Shown: in pieces, positions 9,427-17,441 of the stretch | Numbering within the stretch: position 1 is the first letter of the stretch | Layout of the letters: each line of letters opens with the position of its first letter | Source of the DNA: Rhodococcoides kroppenstedtii | Lineage (GTDB): Bacteria; Actinomycetota; Actinomycetes; Mycobacteriales; Mycobacteriaceae | Direction: 5' to 3' | Assembly (NCBI RefSeq): GCF_900111805.1 | Contig: NZ_FOJN01000001.1 | Location: forward strand, 62,001 to 126,000 | DNA length: 64,000 nucleotides | The notes under the pieces: model-generated | Databases searched by the model: none | What the model was told of the DNA's origin: nothing | What the model saw: the letters and a program-made list of their open reading frames with translations, nothing else | Made by a program: the position numbers and the translations under genes

Positions 9427-10194
9427 GCGCACCGTTTCCGCGGCGGCCGTCGCCAACGACTCGCCGTAGCTGCGCCCGTGTCCCGCCGCGTGCACCGCGA
9501 GCGGGTGGAGCTGATGAAGCGGCGTCCGCTCCTCCCACCCGTCGTCGAGGACACCGCCGTCGCGGTAGCCCTCGTGGATCGCGGTGAGGAACGGGCAACC
9601 GAACAGGGCCAGCATCGCCAGGTCCGTCTCGCGGTGACCACCGTGCGCCGCGGGATCGATGAGCACCACCCCGTCCGGCGACCAGAGGACGTTGCCGGTC
9701 CACAGATCGCCGTGGATCCGGTCGGCTCCACCGGCAGGATCCACGACGCCCGACGCCACGATCGCGCAGGCACGCTCCACCAGGGCGGCCTCGTCGACGG
9801 TCACGGTGCCCGCGTCGACCGCGACCCGGAGGTAGGGCAGGACCCGCTCGGCCGCGTAGAACTCGCCCCACGACGCGTGGATCGTCGACGTCATCGTGCG
9901 GTTGCCGATGAAGATGGTGCCGTCGATGCCGTCGGGTGGGCAGCCGAATCCCCGAGCGCCGGCGGCGTGGGTGCGTGCCAGCATGCGTCCGAACTCCTCG
10001 GCGGCCTCCCGCGTCGGCCGTGCGGAGGGAATGCGCTCCAGGCGGATGTGGTCGCGGTCGACCTCGATCACCCGCGCGGTCCGCGCTCCCCCGTCGGCCA
10101 ACCACGCCAGACCCGCGGCTTCGGCCGGGAAGAAGTTCGGGTGGGCGTCCGCACGCCGCTTGACGACGTCGTCCGGAGATTCGCGGATCGTCAT
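9415..10194 (-). CDS. Fructosamine kinase/aminoglycoside phosphotransferase-like protein
   Basis: The 259-residue kinase-like protein has the catalytic loop IHGDLWTGNVLW and the metal-binding segment VLIDPAAHGGHRETDLAML, both typical of the fructosamine-3-kinase family. An N-terminal FFPAEAAGLAWL stretch fits the same fold. Family members phosphorylate ketosamines on glycated proteins or small molecules; the substrate here is not known. Its ATG overlaps the stop of moaD by 4 bp, so it is the third gene of the moaA-moaD unit although nothing in it suggests a cofactor role. Confidence 0.85.
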   Translation of the reverse strand: MTIRESPDDVVKRRADAHPNFFPAEAAGLAWLADGGARTARVIEVDRDHIRLERIPSARPTREAAEEFGRMLARTHAAGARGFGCPPDGIDGTIFIGNRTMTSTIHASWGEFYAAERVLPYLRVAVDAGTVTVDEAALVERACAIVASGVVDPAGGADRIHGDLWTGNVLWSPDGVVLIDPAAHGGHRETDLAMLALFGCPFLTAIHEGYRDGGVLDDGWEERTPLHQLHPLAVHAAGHGRSYGESLATAAAETVRLLG

Positions 10195-10433
10195 CCGCCT
10201 GCGAACGGCGGCAGGACGTCGACCCGCGGACCGACCGTGCGAGCGTCGTCGCGAATCATCTCGTCGCCGACCAGGAAGACGGCGACGTCCAGGACGGGCG
10301 CGAGTCGCGCGCCGTGACGTGCCGACAGCAGGGCCTTGAGCTCGCCGACCGTGATGTCCGGCGTCGCGTCGAGCGTCTCGGCGGAGATTCCGGCCGCGTC
10401 GGCCGCCCCGGCGAAATACCGCACCTCAACCAC
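10191..10433 (-). CDS. moaD: Molybdopterin synthase small subunit MoaD
   Basis: An 80-residue ubiquitin-fold sulfur carrier. It ends in PPFAGG; the C-terminal Gly-Gly is adenylated, thiocarboxylated, and supplies sulfur to cyclic pyranopterin monophosphate together with MoaE. The GTG start gives a normal-length protein beginning [15 protein letters not shown] and overlaps the end of moaA by 8 bp. It lies in the leftward moaA-moaD-kinase unit, while its partner moaE is in the rightward unit. Confidence 0.93.
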   Translation of the reverse strand: MVEVRYFAGAADAAGISAETLDATPDITVGELKALLSARHGARLAPVLDVAVFLVGDEMIRDDARTVGPRVDVLPPFAGG

Positions 10434-11484
10434 CGATGGCCCCCATGGATCGCTCGGGTGGGACGAACCCCGCGTCGTCCATGCCGTGGCCCGCGCTCTT
10501 CTCCCACATCGCGCCGCGCCACAGGTCGGCGATCTCGGCATCGTCCGCGCCGCGACGCAGCACCGCGCGGAGGTCGGTCTCGACGTCGCTGAACAGGCAC
10601 GATCGGACCGTGCCCTCGGCGGTGAGCCGGGTGCGGTCGCAGTCGGAGCAGAACGAGCGGGTGACGGAGGCGATGATGCCGACCGTCGCCGGTCCGCCGT
10701 CGACGGTCCACTCCTCCGCGGGAGCCGACGGGTCGGACCGGCCGATCTCCGTCAGGTCGAACCGGTCACCGAGAACCGCCAGCAGTTCCGCAGCGGGCAC
10801 CATGGTCGAGCGGGCCCACTCCCGGTCGGCGTCGAGCGGCATCTGCTCGATGAATCGCAACGCCACCCCGCGCTCCAGGCACCACGCGAGCAGATCGGCC
10901 GCGCCCGCGAGCGTCTCGCGCATGAGGACGGCGTTGATCTTGACCGGCGCGAGCCCCGCAGCCAGCGCCCCGTCGATGCCGGCGAGGACCGCCGGGAGCC
11001 GGTCGCGCCGGGTCAGCGCGGCGAAGTGCGCCCGGTCGACGGTGTCGAGGGAGATGTTCACCCGCCCGAGTCCGGCCCGGGCGAGGGCCGCGGCCCGGCG
11101 ATCGAGACCGATGCCGTTGGTGGTCATCGACAACGCCACACCCGGCGCGGCGGCCGCGGACCGAGCCACGATGTCGACGATGTCCTTGCGCACCAACGGT
11201 TCCCCGCCGGTGAACCGCACCTCGCGCACGCCCAGTTCACGGTGCGCGACGGCGACCAGGCGCGCGATCTCGGCAGCGCTCAGCACCTGCTCGGAGTCCA
11301 GCCCGGGCAGTCCCTCGGCGGGCATGCAGTAGGTGCAGCGCAGCGAACACTTCTCCGTCACCGAGATGCGCAGGTCGCGAGCCACGCGGCCGAAGCGGTC
11401 CAGCAGGACGGGGACGTCCGGGCGGTCCGCGACCGAGGGGCGCTGACCGGGCAGGCGGGGAATTCCCATGCTCACCACCGTCAC
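10426..11484 (-). CDS. moaA: GTP 3',8-cyclase MoaA
   Basis: This 352-residue radical SAM enzyme performs the first step of molybdenum-cofactor synthesis, GTP to 3',8-cyclo-GTP. The N-terminal cluster motif is CSLRCTYC (CX3CX2C). A second 4Fe-4S motif near the end is CSDC plus a downstream Cys in TVRSC, which binds substrate in the family. The C-terminus is GAIGG, with the Gly-Gly known to be needed for catalysis. The GTG at 11484 is preceded at 8 nt by GAGGAGG; an internal ATG at 11469 is less well placed. It is divergent from moeA. Confidence 0.95.
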   Translation of the reverse strand: MTVVSMGIPRLPGQRPSVADRPDVPVLLDRFGRVARDLRISVTEKCSLRCTYCMPAEGLPGLDSEQVLSAAEIARLVAVAHRELGVREVRFTGGEPLVRKDIVDIVARSAAAAPGVALSMTTNGIGLDRRAAALARAGLGRVNISLDTVDRAHFAALTRRDRLPAVLAGIDGALAAGLAPVKINAVLMRETLAGAADLLAWCLERGVALRFIEQMPLDADREWARSTMVPAAELLAVLGDRFDLTEIGRSDPSAPAEEWTVDGGPATVGIIASVTRSFCSDCDRTRLTAEGTVRSCLFSDVETDLRAVLRRGADDAEIADLWRGAMWEKSAGHGMDDAGFVPPERSMGAIGG

Positions 11485-11550
11485 CGGTCTCACCTCCTCG
11501 TTCCGTCGCGACTGTCCCGTTCGAGTATGCCCGGCTCCTACGATGAACCG

Positions 11551-12747
11551 ATGACGCAGGGGCACAGCACACGTTCGGTGGCCGATCACGCCGCTCTGGT
11601 CGACCGGCTGATCCGGACGGCGCTGGGGAGGCGCGGACCGGACACCGTCGCCGTGGAGGATGCCCACGGACGCGTCGCCCACACCGATCTGCGCGCGCTG
11701 ATCGACGTCCCGAGCTTCCGCAACTCGCAGATGGACGGGTACGCGGTGGACGCCGCCGCGGTGGCGCGGGTCCCGGTCGAACTCGACGTCACCGGGGTGG
11801 TCGCCGCGGGAGACGACGGCGGCGACGCGCACGTCCCCGGCACGGCCCGCAAGATCATGACCGGCGCGCCCGTCCCCCGCGGGGCCGACGCGATCGTCCC
11901 CGTGGAGGACACCGAGGCCGTCGGCGGTCGCGTGCGGATCGGGCGGTCCCGACGGTCCGGCGAGTACGTCCGCGAGCAGGGTAGCGACGTCCGAGTGGGC
12001 GACGTCGTCGTTCCCGCGGGAACGCGACTGGGGGCCCGCCACGTGGGCGCGATCGTCGCCGTCGGCCACGCGACCGTTCCGGTGCGGCCCCGCCTGCGCG
12101 TGGCGGTGATCGCCACCGGAGCCGAATTGGTCGCGCCCGGAACGAAACCCGGCCCCGGATGCCTGTACGACTCCAACGGGCCCACCCTCGCTGCCGCAGC
12201 GATCGCCGACGGAGCGGAGGTGACCGTCCGCACCCGCAGCACCGACTCGGCCGAGCACTTCGCCGCCGTGCTCGACGACGCGCGGACGCGAGCGGACGTC
12301 GTCGTCACGTCCGGTGGGGTGTCCATGGGCGACTTCGAGGTCGTCCGCGACGTCCTGGGCCCGCGCGGTGGCACGTTCGGCCACGTGGGCATGCAGCCCG
12401 GGGGCCCGCAGGGCTGGACCGACCTGGACGGCACTCCCGTGATCAGCTTCCCCGGCAACCCGGTGAGCACCCTGGTCTCGTATATGGTCTTCGCCCGGCC
12501 CGTCCTGCGCGATCTCGCGGGCCTGCCGGCGCTGCGCGCGGAGGACGCGACCCTGGTGGACGCCGTGCGCTCGATACCCGGGAAACGCCAGTTCCTCCGC
12601 GGTCGACGCACCCCCGACGGCATCACCACCTCCGGCCCCGGCTCGCACCTGGTGGCGTCCATGGCCGCCGCGGACGTCCTGGTCGACGTGCCCGAGGACA
12701 CCACCGACATCCCGGCGGGCGCGACTGTGCGAGTGTGGCCCCTGTGA
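11551..12747 (+). CDS. moeA: Molybdopterin molybdenumtransferase MoeA
   Basis: This 398-residue enzyme inserts molybdate into adenylated molybdopterin. Family marks are [11 protein letters not shown], the domain-3 stretch [19 protein letters not shown] and [16 protein letters not shown]. An in-frame ATG at 11527 would add eight residues, and the choice between the two starts is open. It leads the rightward moeA-moaCB-moaE operon: its TGA overlaps the GTG of the next gene by 4 bp. The 66-bp gap to moaA is the shared divergent control region. Confidence 0.94.
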   Translation: MTQGHSTRSVADHAALVDRLIRTALGRRGPDTVAVEDAHGRVAHTDLRALIDVPSFRNSQMDGYAVDAAAVARVPVELDVTGVVAAGDDGGDAHVPGTARKIMTGAPVPRGADAIVPVEDTEAVGGRVRIGRSRRSGEYVREQGSDVRVGDVVVPAGTRLGARHVGAIVAVGHATVPVRPRLRVAVIATGAELVAPGTKPGPGCLYDSNGPTLAAAAIADGAEVTVRTRSTDSAEHFAAVLDDARTRADVVVTSGGVSMGDFEVVRDVLGPRGGTFGHVGMQPGGPQGWTDLDGTPVISFPGNPVSTLVSYMVFARPVLRDLAGLPALRAEDATLVDAVRSIPGKRQFLRGRRTPDGITTSGPGSHLVASMAAADVLVDVPEDTTDIPAGATVRVWPL

Positions 12748-13721
12748 ACGAGTCCGGTCTGTCCCACGTCGATTCCGACGGTCGCGCGCGCATGGTGGAC
12801 GTCGGCGCCAAGCGGGAGACGACGCGCGTCGCCGTCGCCGCCGGGGTGCTGCGGACGACGCCCGAGGTGGTCGCGCTGGTGCGCGCCGACGGCCTGCCGA
12901 AGGCCGACGTTCTGTCCACCGCTCGGATCGCGGGCATCGGCGGGGCGAAGAAGACCTCCGAGCTGATCCCGCTCTGCCATCCGTTGCCGCTGACGTCGGT
13001 GTCGATCTCGTTCGACCTCGCCGAGGACACCATTGCGATCGAAGCGACCGCGGGCACCACCGGCCGGACCGGCGTGGAAATGGAAGCGCTCACCGCTGTC
13101 GCGGTGGCCGGTCTGACGTTGCACGACATGGTGAAGGCGGTCGATCCCGCCGCGGTGCTCGACGGAGTTCGGTTGCTGCGCAAGGAAGGTGGTAAGCGCG
13201 GGGTGTGGACGCGGGACGAGCCCGCCCTGCCCCCGGCCCCGTTGGGCGACCGGACCGCGGTGGTGGTGGTCGCGTCCACGGCCGGCGCCGCGGGCACCCG
13301 CGAGGACACCACCGGACCTCGCCTCGTCTCCTGGCTCACCGAACGCACCTTCGACGTCCGCGGGCCGGTCGTGGTGGCCGACGCCGACATCGCGGCCGGA
13401 CTGCAGGACGCGCTGGACGGCGGACCCGCCCTGATCGTCACCACCGGCGGCACGGGTGTGTCCCCCACCGACGCCACGCCCGAGGCGACGCGAGCGATCC
13501 TCGACCGCGAACTGCCCGGCGTCGCCGAGGAGATTCGCCGCGTGGGACTGGGCGCGACCGTGCACGCCTCGATGAGCCGCGGGCTGGTCGGTGTGGCCGG
13601 GCGCACGGTGGTGGTCAACCTGCCCGGGTCACCGGGCGGCGTGAAGGACGGCCTGTCCGTCCTCGACCCGATTCTCGATCACCTGATCGCGCAGGTGCGC
13701 GGCGGAGGAGCACACGAATGA
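12744..13721 (+). CDS. MoaC-MoaB fusion (molybdenum cofactor biosynthesis)
   Basis: A 325-residue two-domain protein. Residues ~5-155 are MoaC, with [36 protein letters not shown] and [21 protein letters not shown]; MoaC makes cyclic pyranopterin monophosphate with MoaA. Residues ~165-320 are a MoaB/MogA domain, with [21 protein letters not shown] and [16 protein letters not shown]; that family adenylates molybdopterin. The two domains are joined by an ALPPAPLG linker with no frameshift. Its GTG overlaps the moeA stop and its TGA overlaps the moaE ATG, so the operon is tightly packed. The fusion is known from some actinobacteria. Confidence 0.93.
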   Translation: MNESGLSHVDSDGRARMVDVGAKRETTRVAVAAGVLRTTPEVVALVRADGLPKADVLSTARIAGIGGAKKTSELIPLCHPLPLTSVSISFDLAEDTIAIEATAGTTGRTGVEMEALTAVAVAGLTLHDMVKAVDPAAVLDGVRLLRKEGGKRGVWTRDEPALPPAPLGDRTAVVVVASTAGAAGTREDTTGPRLVSWLTERTFDVRGPVVVADADIAAGLQDALDGGPALIVTTGGTGVSPTDATPEATRAILDRELPGVAEEIRRVGLGATVHASMSRGLVGVAGRTVVVNLPGSPGGVKDGLSVLDPILDHLIAQVRGGGAHE

Positions 13722-14131
13722 CGTCCGTTCTCGCCCGCATCTCCGCCGAGCCGATCGATCCGGCGACCGTGTCGGACTTCGTCGCCGGACCGACTCACGG
13801 TGCGGTACTGGTGTTCTGGGGCGTCGTCCGCGATCACGACGGCGGTCGGTCGGTGTCCGCGCTCGAGTATCAGGCGCACCCCGACGCGGAGGCGTTCCTG
13901 CACCGCTGCTGCGCGGACGCCGCGGCGGCGTCCGGGTTGCCGACGGCGGCCGTGCACCGGGTCGGCGACCTGACCATCGGTGACACGGCGCTCGTCGCGG
14001 CCGTGGCCGCCCCGCACCGCGCCGCCGCGTTCGACGCATTGGAGACCCTGGTCGACCGCATCAAATCCGAGGTGCCCATCTGGAAGCGGCAGCGCTTCCC
14101 CGAGGGCACCAGCGAGTGGGTCGGGCTCTAG
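13718..14131 (+). CDS. moaE: Molybdopterin synthase large subunit MoaE
   Basis: The 137-residue catalytic subunit transfers sulfur from MoaD thiocarboxylate to the precursor. The core HGAVLVFWGVVRDHDGGRSV and LEYQAHPDAEAFL match the family, and the conserved C-terminal VPIWKRQRFPEGTSEWV contains the catalytic Lys region. It starts with ATGA overlapping the moaCB stop. Its stop overlaps the convergent GTPase gene by 4 bp. Confidence 0.95.
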   Translation: MTSVLARISAEPIDPATVSDFVAGPTHGAVLVFWGVVRDHDGGRSVSALEYQAHPDAEAFLHRCCADAAAASGLPTAAVHRVGDLTIGDTALVAAVAAPHRAAAFDALETLVDRIKSEVPIWKRQRFPEGTSEWVGL

Positions 14132-15156
14132 ATTTCCTGGTTTCGCAGGTAGCGGTGGACGACGAGCATCTCCTCGTCCGTCGCGGGGCGATCCCGCACC
14201 ACGCCTTGGAGTACCGCGTCGACGTCGTCGTCCATGCCCGCGCCGAGGAACACCAGGGCCGTGGTCCCCCGCGCCGGGGCCCGTTCGATCACGATGTGCC
14301 GCCCGACGGTCTGCACGAGGAACCGGCCACGGCCCGTCGTGAAGCGGACGAAGCCCTTCGACCGGTAGAGACCCGCCGGCGGGTCCTCGAGCAGCGCGAT
14401 CAGGGCGCGTGGGTCGACGTAGCGCGATGTCTCCACCGCCACACTGCGATACGCGTCGTGCAGGTGCTCGTGATCGTGGCCCGCGGCGTGACCGTGATCG
14501 TGGTCGTCCTCGCGGAGGAGGTCGTCCAGGCTGAGCTGGCGGGGTGCGTCGTCGTCCGTCCGCTCCGGCGGGTCGAGCAGCAGGGCCACGTCGACCCGGC
14601 CGTGGTCGGTGACCACCACCGGCGCGCCCGGGGCGTGGCGACGGACCAAATCGAGCATGCGCGCCCGGCCGTCGTCACCCACCAGGTCGCTCTTGTTGAC
14701 CACCACCAGGTCGGCGAACGCCAGGTGTTGCGCCAGGTCCGGGTGCCGCTCCACCGAGTCCGTCATGTTCACGGCATCGACCACCACGACGAGCCCGCCG
14801 TACCGCACCCCGGGGTGCGCGCTGCCGAGCACCATGCGGATGAGGGCGCGTGGCTCCGCGAGTCCACTGGCCTCGATGACGACGGCGTCGACCGGGGAAT
14901 TCGGCCCGGTGAGCGTACCGAGCATCTCGTCGAGATCCTCGCTGTCGACGGCGCAGCACAGGCACCCGTTACCGAGGCCGATCACGGAGTCGACCTGCCC
15001 GGCCACGAGCATGGAATCGATGTCGATCGAGCCGAAGTCGTTGACGACCACCCCGAGGCGAATGCCGCGATTGCGTCGGAGGACGTGATTGAGCATCGTC
15101 GTCTTCCCGGAGCCGAGATATCCGGCGACGAGGACGACGGGGACCGGACCGGACAT
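14128..15156 (-). CDS. COG0523/CobW-family GTPase (putative metallochaperone)
   Basis: A 342-residue G3E-family GTPase. The P-loop is GYLGSGKTT (residue ~10), the metal motif is GCLCC inside NGCLCCAVDSED, and VVVNKSDLVG is the NKxD guanine motif. A His-rich stretch of alternating H, D and G (HDHGHAAGHDHEHLHD) lies between the two domains and would bind zinc or another metal. The CobW C-terminal domain follows (FVRFTTGRGRFLVQTVGRH). ATG at 15156 is chosen as the P-loop begins about 10 residues later. Members deliver Zn, Co or Ni; the client here is unknown. Confidence 0.88.
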   Translation of the reverse strand: MSGPVPVVLVAGYLGSGKTTMLNHVLRRNRGIRLGVVVNDFGSIDIDSMLVAGQVDSVIGLGNGCLCCAVDSEDLDEMLGTLTGPNSPVDAVVIEASGLAEPRALIRMVLGSAHPGVRYGGLVVVVDAVNMTDSVERHPDLAQHLAFADLVVVNKSDLVGDDGRARMLDLVRRHAPGAPVVVTDHGRVDVALLLDPPERTDDDAPRQLSLDDLLREDDHDHGHAAGHDHEHLHDAYRSVAVETSRYVDPRALIALLEDPPAGLYRSKGFVRFTTGRGRFLVQTVGRHIVIERAPARGTTALVFLGAGMDDDVDAVLQGVVRDRPATDEEMLVVHRYLRNQEI

Positions 15157-15363
15157 GGTGAGAGAATACCGTCGGGCCGCGGACGGCCGGGCCACCCGCC
15201 GAGCTGCGAATCCGACCGTCCGCCGCACGTCGTGCCATTATCGTCGGTCGTTCGTGACCCCGCCGAGATCTCGCCCGTGTCTCGCCCGTGGCGCCGGAAA
15301 GCTGTGTCGGACAGCATTTTCGAGCGTGTCGAGCCGCGTCGCCGTGTCCGATTCCGCCCGTGT

Positions 15364-15380
15364 AGTGTTCCCGGAACACT
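15364..15380. promoter_or_regulatory. 17-bp palindrome before lsr2
   Basis: agtgttcc-c-ggaacact is a perfect palindrome with 8-bp arms, ending 22 bp before the lsr2 start codon. Its position fits an operator or the 5' leader of lsr2. It does not match the actinobacterial LexA box. The region 15157-15402 shows no gene. Confidence 0.45.
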
Positions 15381-15402
15381 GCGGTCGACGGAAAGAGCAG
15401 GA

Positions 15403-15762
15403 ATGGCGAAGAAGGTCGTGATCGAGCTGATCGACGATATCGATCGGACCCCGCTGGGTGACGACGGTGAACACATCGTCTTCGCCGTCGACGGGGTCGA
15501 CTACGAAATCGATCTCGGTCCGAACAATGCCGCCGAATTCCGCCGCACCCTCGCTCCGTATCTCGAGCACGCGACGCGGGTGAGCTCGCCGGCCCGGTCG
15601 ACCGCACGCCGACGCACCTCCGGGTCGACGGGCGGTCGTCGCCGATCGCCCGAATCCGCCCGCGCCATCCGCGACTGGGCCGCCGGCGCCGGGTACACGC
15701 TCTCGCCGCGGGGGCGCATTCCCGCCGAGGTGCAGCAGGCGTACGAGGCCGCGCACGCCTGA
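15403..15762 (+). CDS. lsr2: Lsr2 nucleoid-associated protein
   Basis: A 119-residue DNA-bridging protein, an H-NS-like silencer of AT-rich DNA. The N-terminal dimerisation domain is MAKKVVIELIDDIDRTPLG through EFRRTLAPYLEHA. A basic linker follows. The C-terminal DNA-binding domain (RAIRDWAAGAGYTLSPRGRIPAEVQQAYEAA) has the RGR loop that enters the minor groove of AT-rich DNA. The AGCAGGA stretch just before the ATG is the likely ribosome site. It is the last chromosomal gene before the integrated element, whose lower GC would make it a natural Lsr2 target. Confidence 0.95.
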   Translation: MAKKVVIELIDDIDRTPLGDDGEHIVFAVDGVDYEIDLGPNNAAEFRRTLAPYLEHATRVSSPARSTARRRTSGSTGGRRRSPESARAIRDWAAGAGYTLSPRGRIPAEVQQAYEAAHA

Positions 15763-15764
15763 CG

Positions 15765-15950
15765 CGACCTGCCCGGCTGCACACAACTCTCCCGAATCGA
15801 CGGGAACCCACCCGTTCACTCGACCCGTGTGCCGCTACGCAGTCCGGGCCCGCGGCCAGTGCAGCGGGCGCACGACCTGCCTGACTGCACACAACTCCCC
15901 CGAACGGGCGGAATCCCGCCCCTTCGCCCGACCCGTGTGCCGCTACGCAG
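15765..15950. repeat. Two imperfect 78-bp direct repeats between lsr2 and the element
   Basis: Unit 1 (15765-15842) and unit 2 (15873-15950) start with cgacctgcc, share gctgcacacaact or its near match, and end with the identical cgacccgtgtgccgctacgcag (22 bp at 15821-15842 and 15929-15950). Each carries an internal GC-rich inverted repeat (for example gggcgg-aat-cccgcc in unit 2). The units are offset by 108 bp. No ORF in the gap looks genuine. Confidence 0.7.
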
Positions 15951-15970
15951 GTCTCGCCCCCCGCAGAACG

Positions 15971-16009
15971 ACGAAACCCCCTCCCGACGACGTCGGTAGG
16001 GGGTTTCGT
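15971..16009. terminator. Strong hairpin left of attL, probable original tRNA-Ala terminator
   Basis: Arms acgaaaccccct (15971-15982) and agggggtttcgt (15998-16009) pair perfectly. An inner 5-bp stem (ccgac/gtcgg) extends the hairpin. The tRNA-Ala gene reads leftward, so before insertion this hairpin would have stood directly behind its 3' end; the element now separates them by 5.9 kb. It could also stop rightward transcription from lsr2. Confidence 0.75.
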
Positions 16010-16010
16010 G

Positions 16011-16039
16011 ATGGTGGAGCTAAGGGGACTCGAACCCCT
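16011..16039. other. attL core (29-bp copy of the tRNA-Ala 3' end)
   Basis: The 29 bp from 16011 are identical to 21941-21969 and differ from them on both flanks. The segment is the CCA end, acceptor strand and part of the T arm of tRNA-Ala, without the rest of the gene. It is the displaced 3' end left by site-specific integration. Confidence 0.92.
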
Positions 16040-16061
16040 TGCTTAATCCAGGTTTTTGCCG

Positions 16062-16117
16062 TCTGACCTGCGGTTCAGCGTAACTCGGTGGTCGTTGACG
16101 TGAAAACTTGACCTGCG
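16062..16117. promoter_or_regulatory. Left arm-type integrase sites (candidate)
   Basis: tgacctgcg occurs at 16064-16072 and 16109-16117, 25 and 70 bp inside the attL core. The first is part of an 11-bp match (tctgacctgcg, 16062-16072) to 21925-21935 beside attR. Repeats flanking both cores are what lambda-type integrases bind with their N-terminal domain. Confidence 0.6.
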
Positions 16118-16129
16118 GGTTCCCATCGG

Positions 16130-16150
16130 CGTGTTGACCGCGTCAACACG
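16130..16150 (-). terminator. Hairpin behind the leftward early operon
   Basis: Arms cgtgttgac (16130-16138) and gtcaacacg (16142-16150) are perfectly complementary around cgc. It stands 7 bp past the stop of the last operon gene and before the att region. There is no T tract, so a role as a protein site cannot be excluded. Confidence 0.5.
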
Positions 16151-16157
16151 GAGGAGG

Positions 16158-16484
16158 TCACGCAGGCTTCGTCCACTCGTCCAGTTCCTCCCACTGCCCG
16201 AACGGCGGCTTGTGCGGTCCGAGAACCACGGCGGGAACCTCTTCACGGACGACGTCCATCCGGTTCAGTACGTCCTCCACCTCGAACCAGTTCTCATCAA
16301 AGTCGGACACGAAGATGCCGCCCGGTTGCCGCGCCTCCGCGTGCATTCGTTCTTCGGTTGTTGCTCCGGGGAACTGGGACAGGTAGCCGGCTCCGGACAT
16401 CTGCACTTTGAACGCGGTGTCTTCACCGTCGATGCGTCGCCAGATGTGGCTACCAGGACGAGGGCGGATGGTCTGTTCGCTCAT
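16158..16484 (-). CDS. Hypothetical protein, last gene of the element's early operon
   Basis: A 108-residue acidic protein starting MSEQTIRPRPGSHIWRRIDG. I do not recognise a family. It has a central ATTEERMHAEARQPGGIF stretch and a charged C-terminus rich in E, D and W (WFEVEDVLNRMDVVREE, then WEELDEWTKPA). No signal peptide, membrane segment or metal motif is visible. Its ATG overlaps the stop of the upstream exonuclease-like gene by 4 bp, so it is co-transcribed. Acidic small proteins at operon ends in phages are often host- or phage-protein binders; that is only a suggestion. Confidence 0.7.
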   Translation of the reverse strand: MSEQTIRPRPGSHIWRRIDGEDTAFKVQMSGAGYLSQFPGATTEERMHAEARQPGGIFVSDFDENWFEVEDVLNRMDVVREEVPAVVLGPHKPPFGQWEELDEWTKPA

Positions 16485-17053
16485 GGCCCGGACCTTACTG
16501 GTGAGACACGACAAGCCCCCGCCCCAGCGGAAGGCTTGCGTTCGATGGTGAAAATGCGGGGCCGGCGGTTGAACAGTTCGAACGGTCCGCACGCTGCGAT
16601 GTGGCAGCGGGGCGCGCCGGTGACGTACATCTGCCACATAACCTGCACGAGGTAGTAGATGGGTGGGGTGTCTCCCCAGGTGTGCAGGTCTTCAGCGGTC
16701 TTGATTTCGAGAAGTTCCCAGACACCGGTCTCGGTGACGATGATGGCGTCGGGTGTCGCTGTGTGCGTGGGCTTCTCGTGGTGGGTGAAGCACCCCGCGT
16801 CAAGTACTCCCCAGGTGGGGTTCTGCGTGGCGACCCACTCGCGGATCATCGGTTCGAACTCGTGGCCGCGACCCATCGCGTCCGTCTGCACGTTCGGTGG
16901 GGTGATGCCCTTCTTCGCGTCGTAGATGCTGCGTGGGGTGTCCCACTTCGACAGGCCGCAGATGGCGGCGACCTGCGAAGCGGAGTAGGTGGCGAGCCAC
17001 TCCGGGCTGCCGGGTTCCAACGGGGTGGTGAGGAGCGTTCCGGTGAGAGTCAT
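16481..17053 (-). CDS. YqaJ-type (lambda exonuclease-like) recombination nuclease, possibly truncated
   Basis: A 190-residue protein with the YqaJ/PD-(D/E)XK pattern: GSPEWLATYSASQVAAICGL (substrate entry), GRGHEFEPMIREW, then TPDAIIVTETGVWELLEIKTA, in which D102 and the EIK triad (residues ~116-118) are the expected metal/catalytic residues. A QVMWQMYVTGAPRCHI stretch follows, as in phage exonucleases. The family makes 3' tails for single-strand annealing recombination. The C-terminus (ERKPSAGAGACRVSPVRSGP) does not look like the usual acidic helix, so the end may be shortened. No RecT/Beta-type annealing partner is in the element. Confidence 0.8.
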   Translation of the reverse strand: MTLTGTLLTTPLEPGSPEWLATYSASQVAAICGLSKWDTPRSIYDAKKGITPPNVQTDAMGRGHEFEPMIREWVATQNPTWGVLDAGCFTHHEKPTHTATPDAIIVTETGVWELLEIKTAEDLHTWGDTPPIYYLVQVMWQMYVTGAPRCHIAACGPFELFNRRPRIFTIERKPSAGAGACRVSPVRSGP

Positions 17054-17280
17054 TTCCCGGCTTCCATTTCGTAGATGTAGTCGGTGTCGCAGTGGGGGCA
17101 GCGGCAGGTGAGGGGGTGGCCGATGTTGTTGACGACGTCCCATGCGTCGGGGGTGACGTGGATGCCGTCGCAGCCGTTCTCGCAGAACGGTTCCGGTGCG
17201 TCGTCGTGGTGGAGTAGTTCTCCGCCGCAGTCGCACAGGGCGGTCGGCGGGTTCTCCATGAGGTCGCTGTAGGCGCTCAT
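17050..17280 (-). CDS. Small Cys-rich protein, probable zinc binder
   Basis: A 76-residue protein with paired cysteines: CDCGG near residue 16, CENGC near 33, and CRCPHC near 59-64, a pattern that would form one or two zinc ribbons. The rest is acidic (LLHHDDAPEPF, TPDAWDVV). I cannot assign a family. It overlaps its neighbours by ATGA at both ends in the leftward operon. Similar short Cys-rich proteins are common in actinophage early regions. Confidence 0.7.
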   Translation of the reverse strand: MSAYSDLMENPPTALCDCGGELLHHDDAPEPFCENGCDGIHVTPDAWDVVNNIGHPLTCRCPHCDTDYIYEMEAGK

Positions 17281-17441
17281 CGGATGGCCTCATGAATGCA
17301 GGTAGCGATGTGGAGGGTGTGCTGGTCGTTGACGTGGCTACCGCGGAAGGATTCGCCGCAGCGGCATTCGAGGGCTCGGTCGTGGCTGTAGCCGTCGATC
17401 ATGTGGTCCTCCAGGAGGAGGTAGATGTCGTCGACGCTCAT
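17277..17441 (-). CDS. Small hypothetical protein with Cys/His pairs
   Basis: A 54-residue protein starting MSVDDIYLLLEDHMIDGYSH. It carries C-R-C in ALECRCGESF and a later C within HIATCIHEAIR with several His, which may bind zinc. The start at 17441 is chosen because this ATG overlaps the stop of the upstream gene by 4 bp, the rule throughout this operon. No function can be assigned. Confidence 0.6.
   Translation of the reverse strand: MSVDDIYLLLEDHMIDGYSHDRALECRCGESFRGSHVNDQHTLHIATCIHEAIR

Noticed and set aside
15364-15380. The lsr2 dyad as a LexA site
   Set aside because: The arms agtgttcc/ggaacact do not match the actinobacterial SOS box in sequence or spacing.
16011-16039. A second tRNA gene at the left end of the element
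   Set aside because: Only the last 28 nt of tRNA-Ala are present; no anticodon or D arm precedes them, so it is an att copy.
15827-16066. A 79-residue rightward ORF over the lsr2-downstream repeats and attL
   Set aside because: It crosses a terminator hairpin and the att core; its sequence is explained by those elements.
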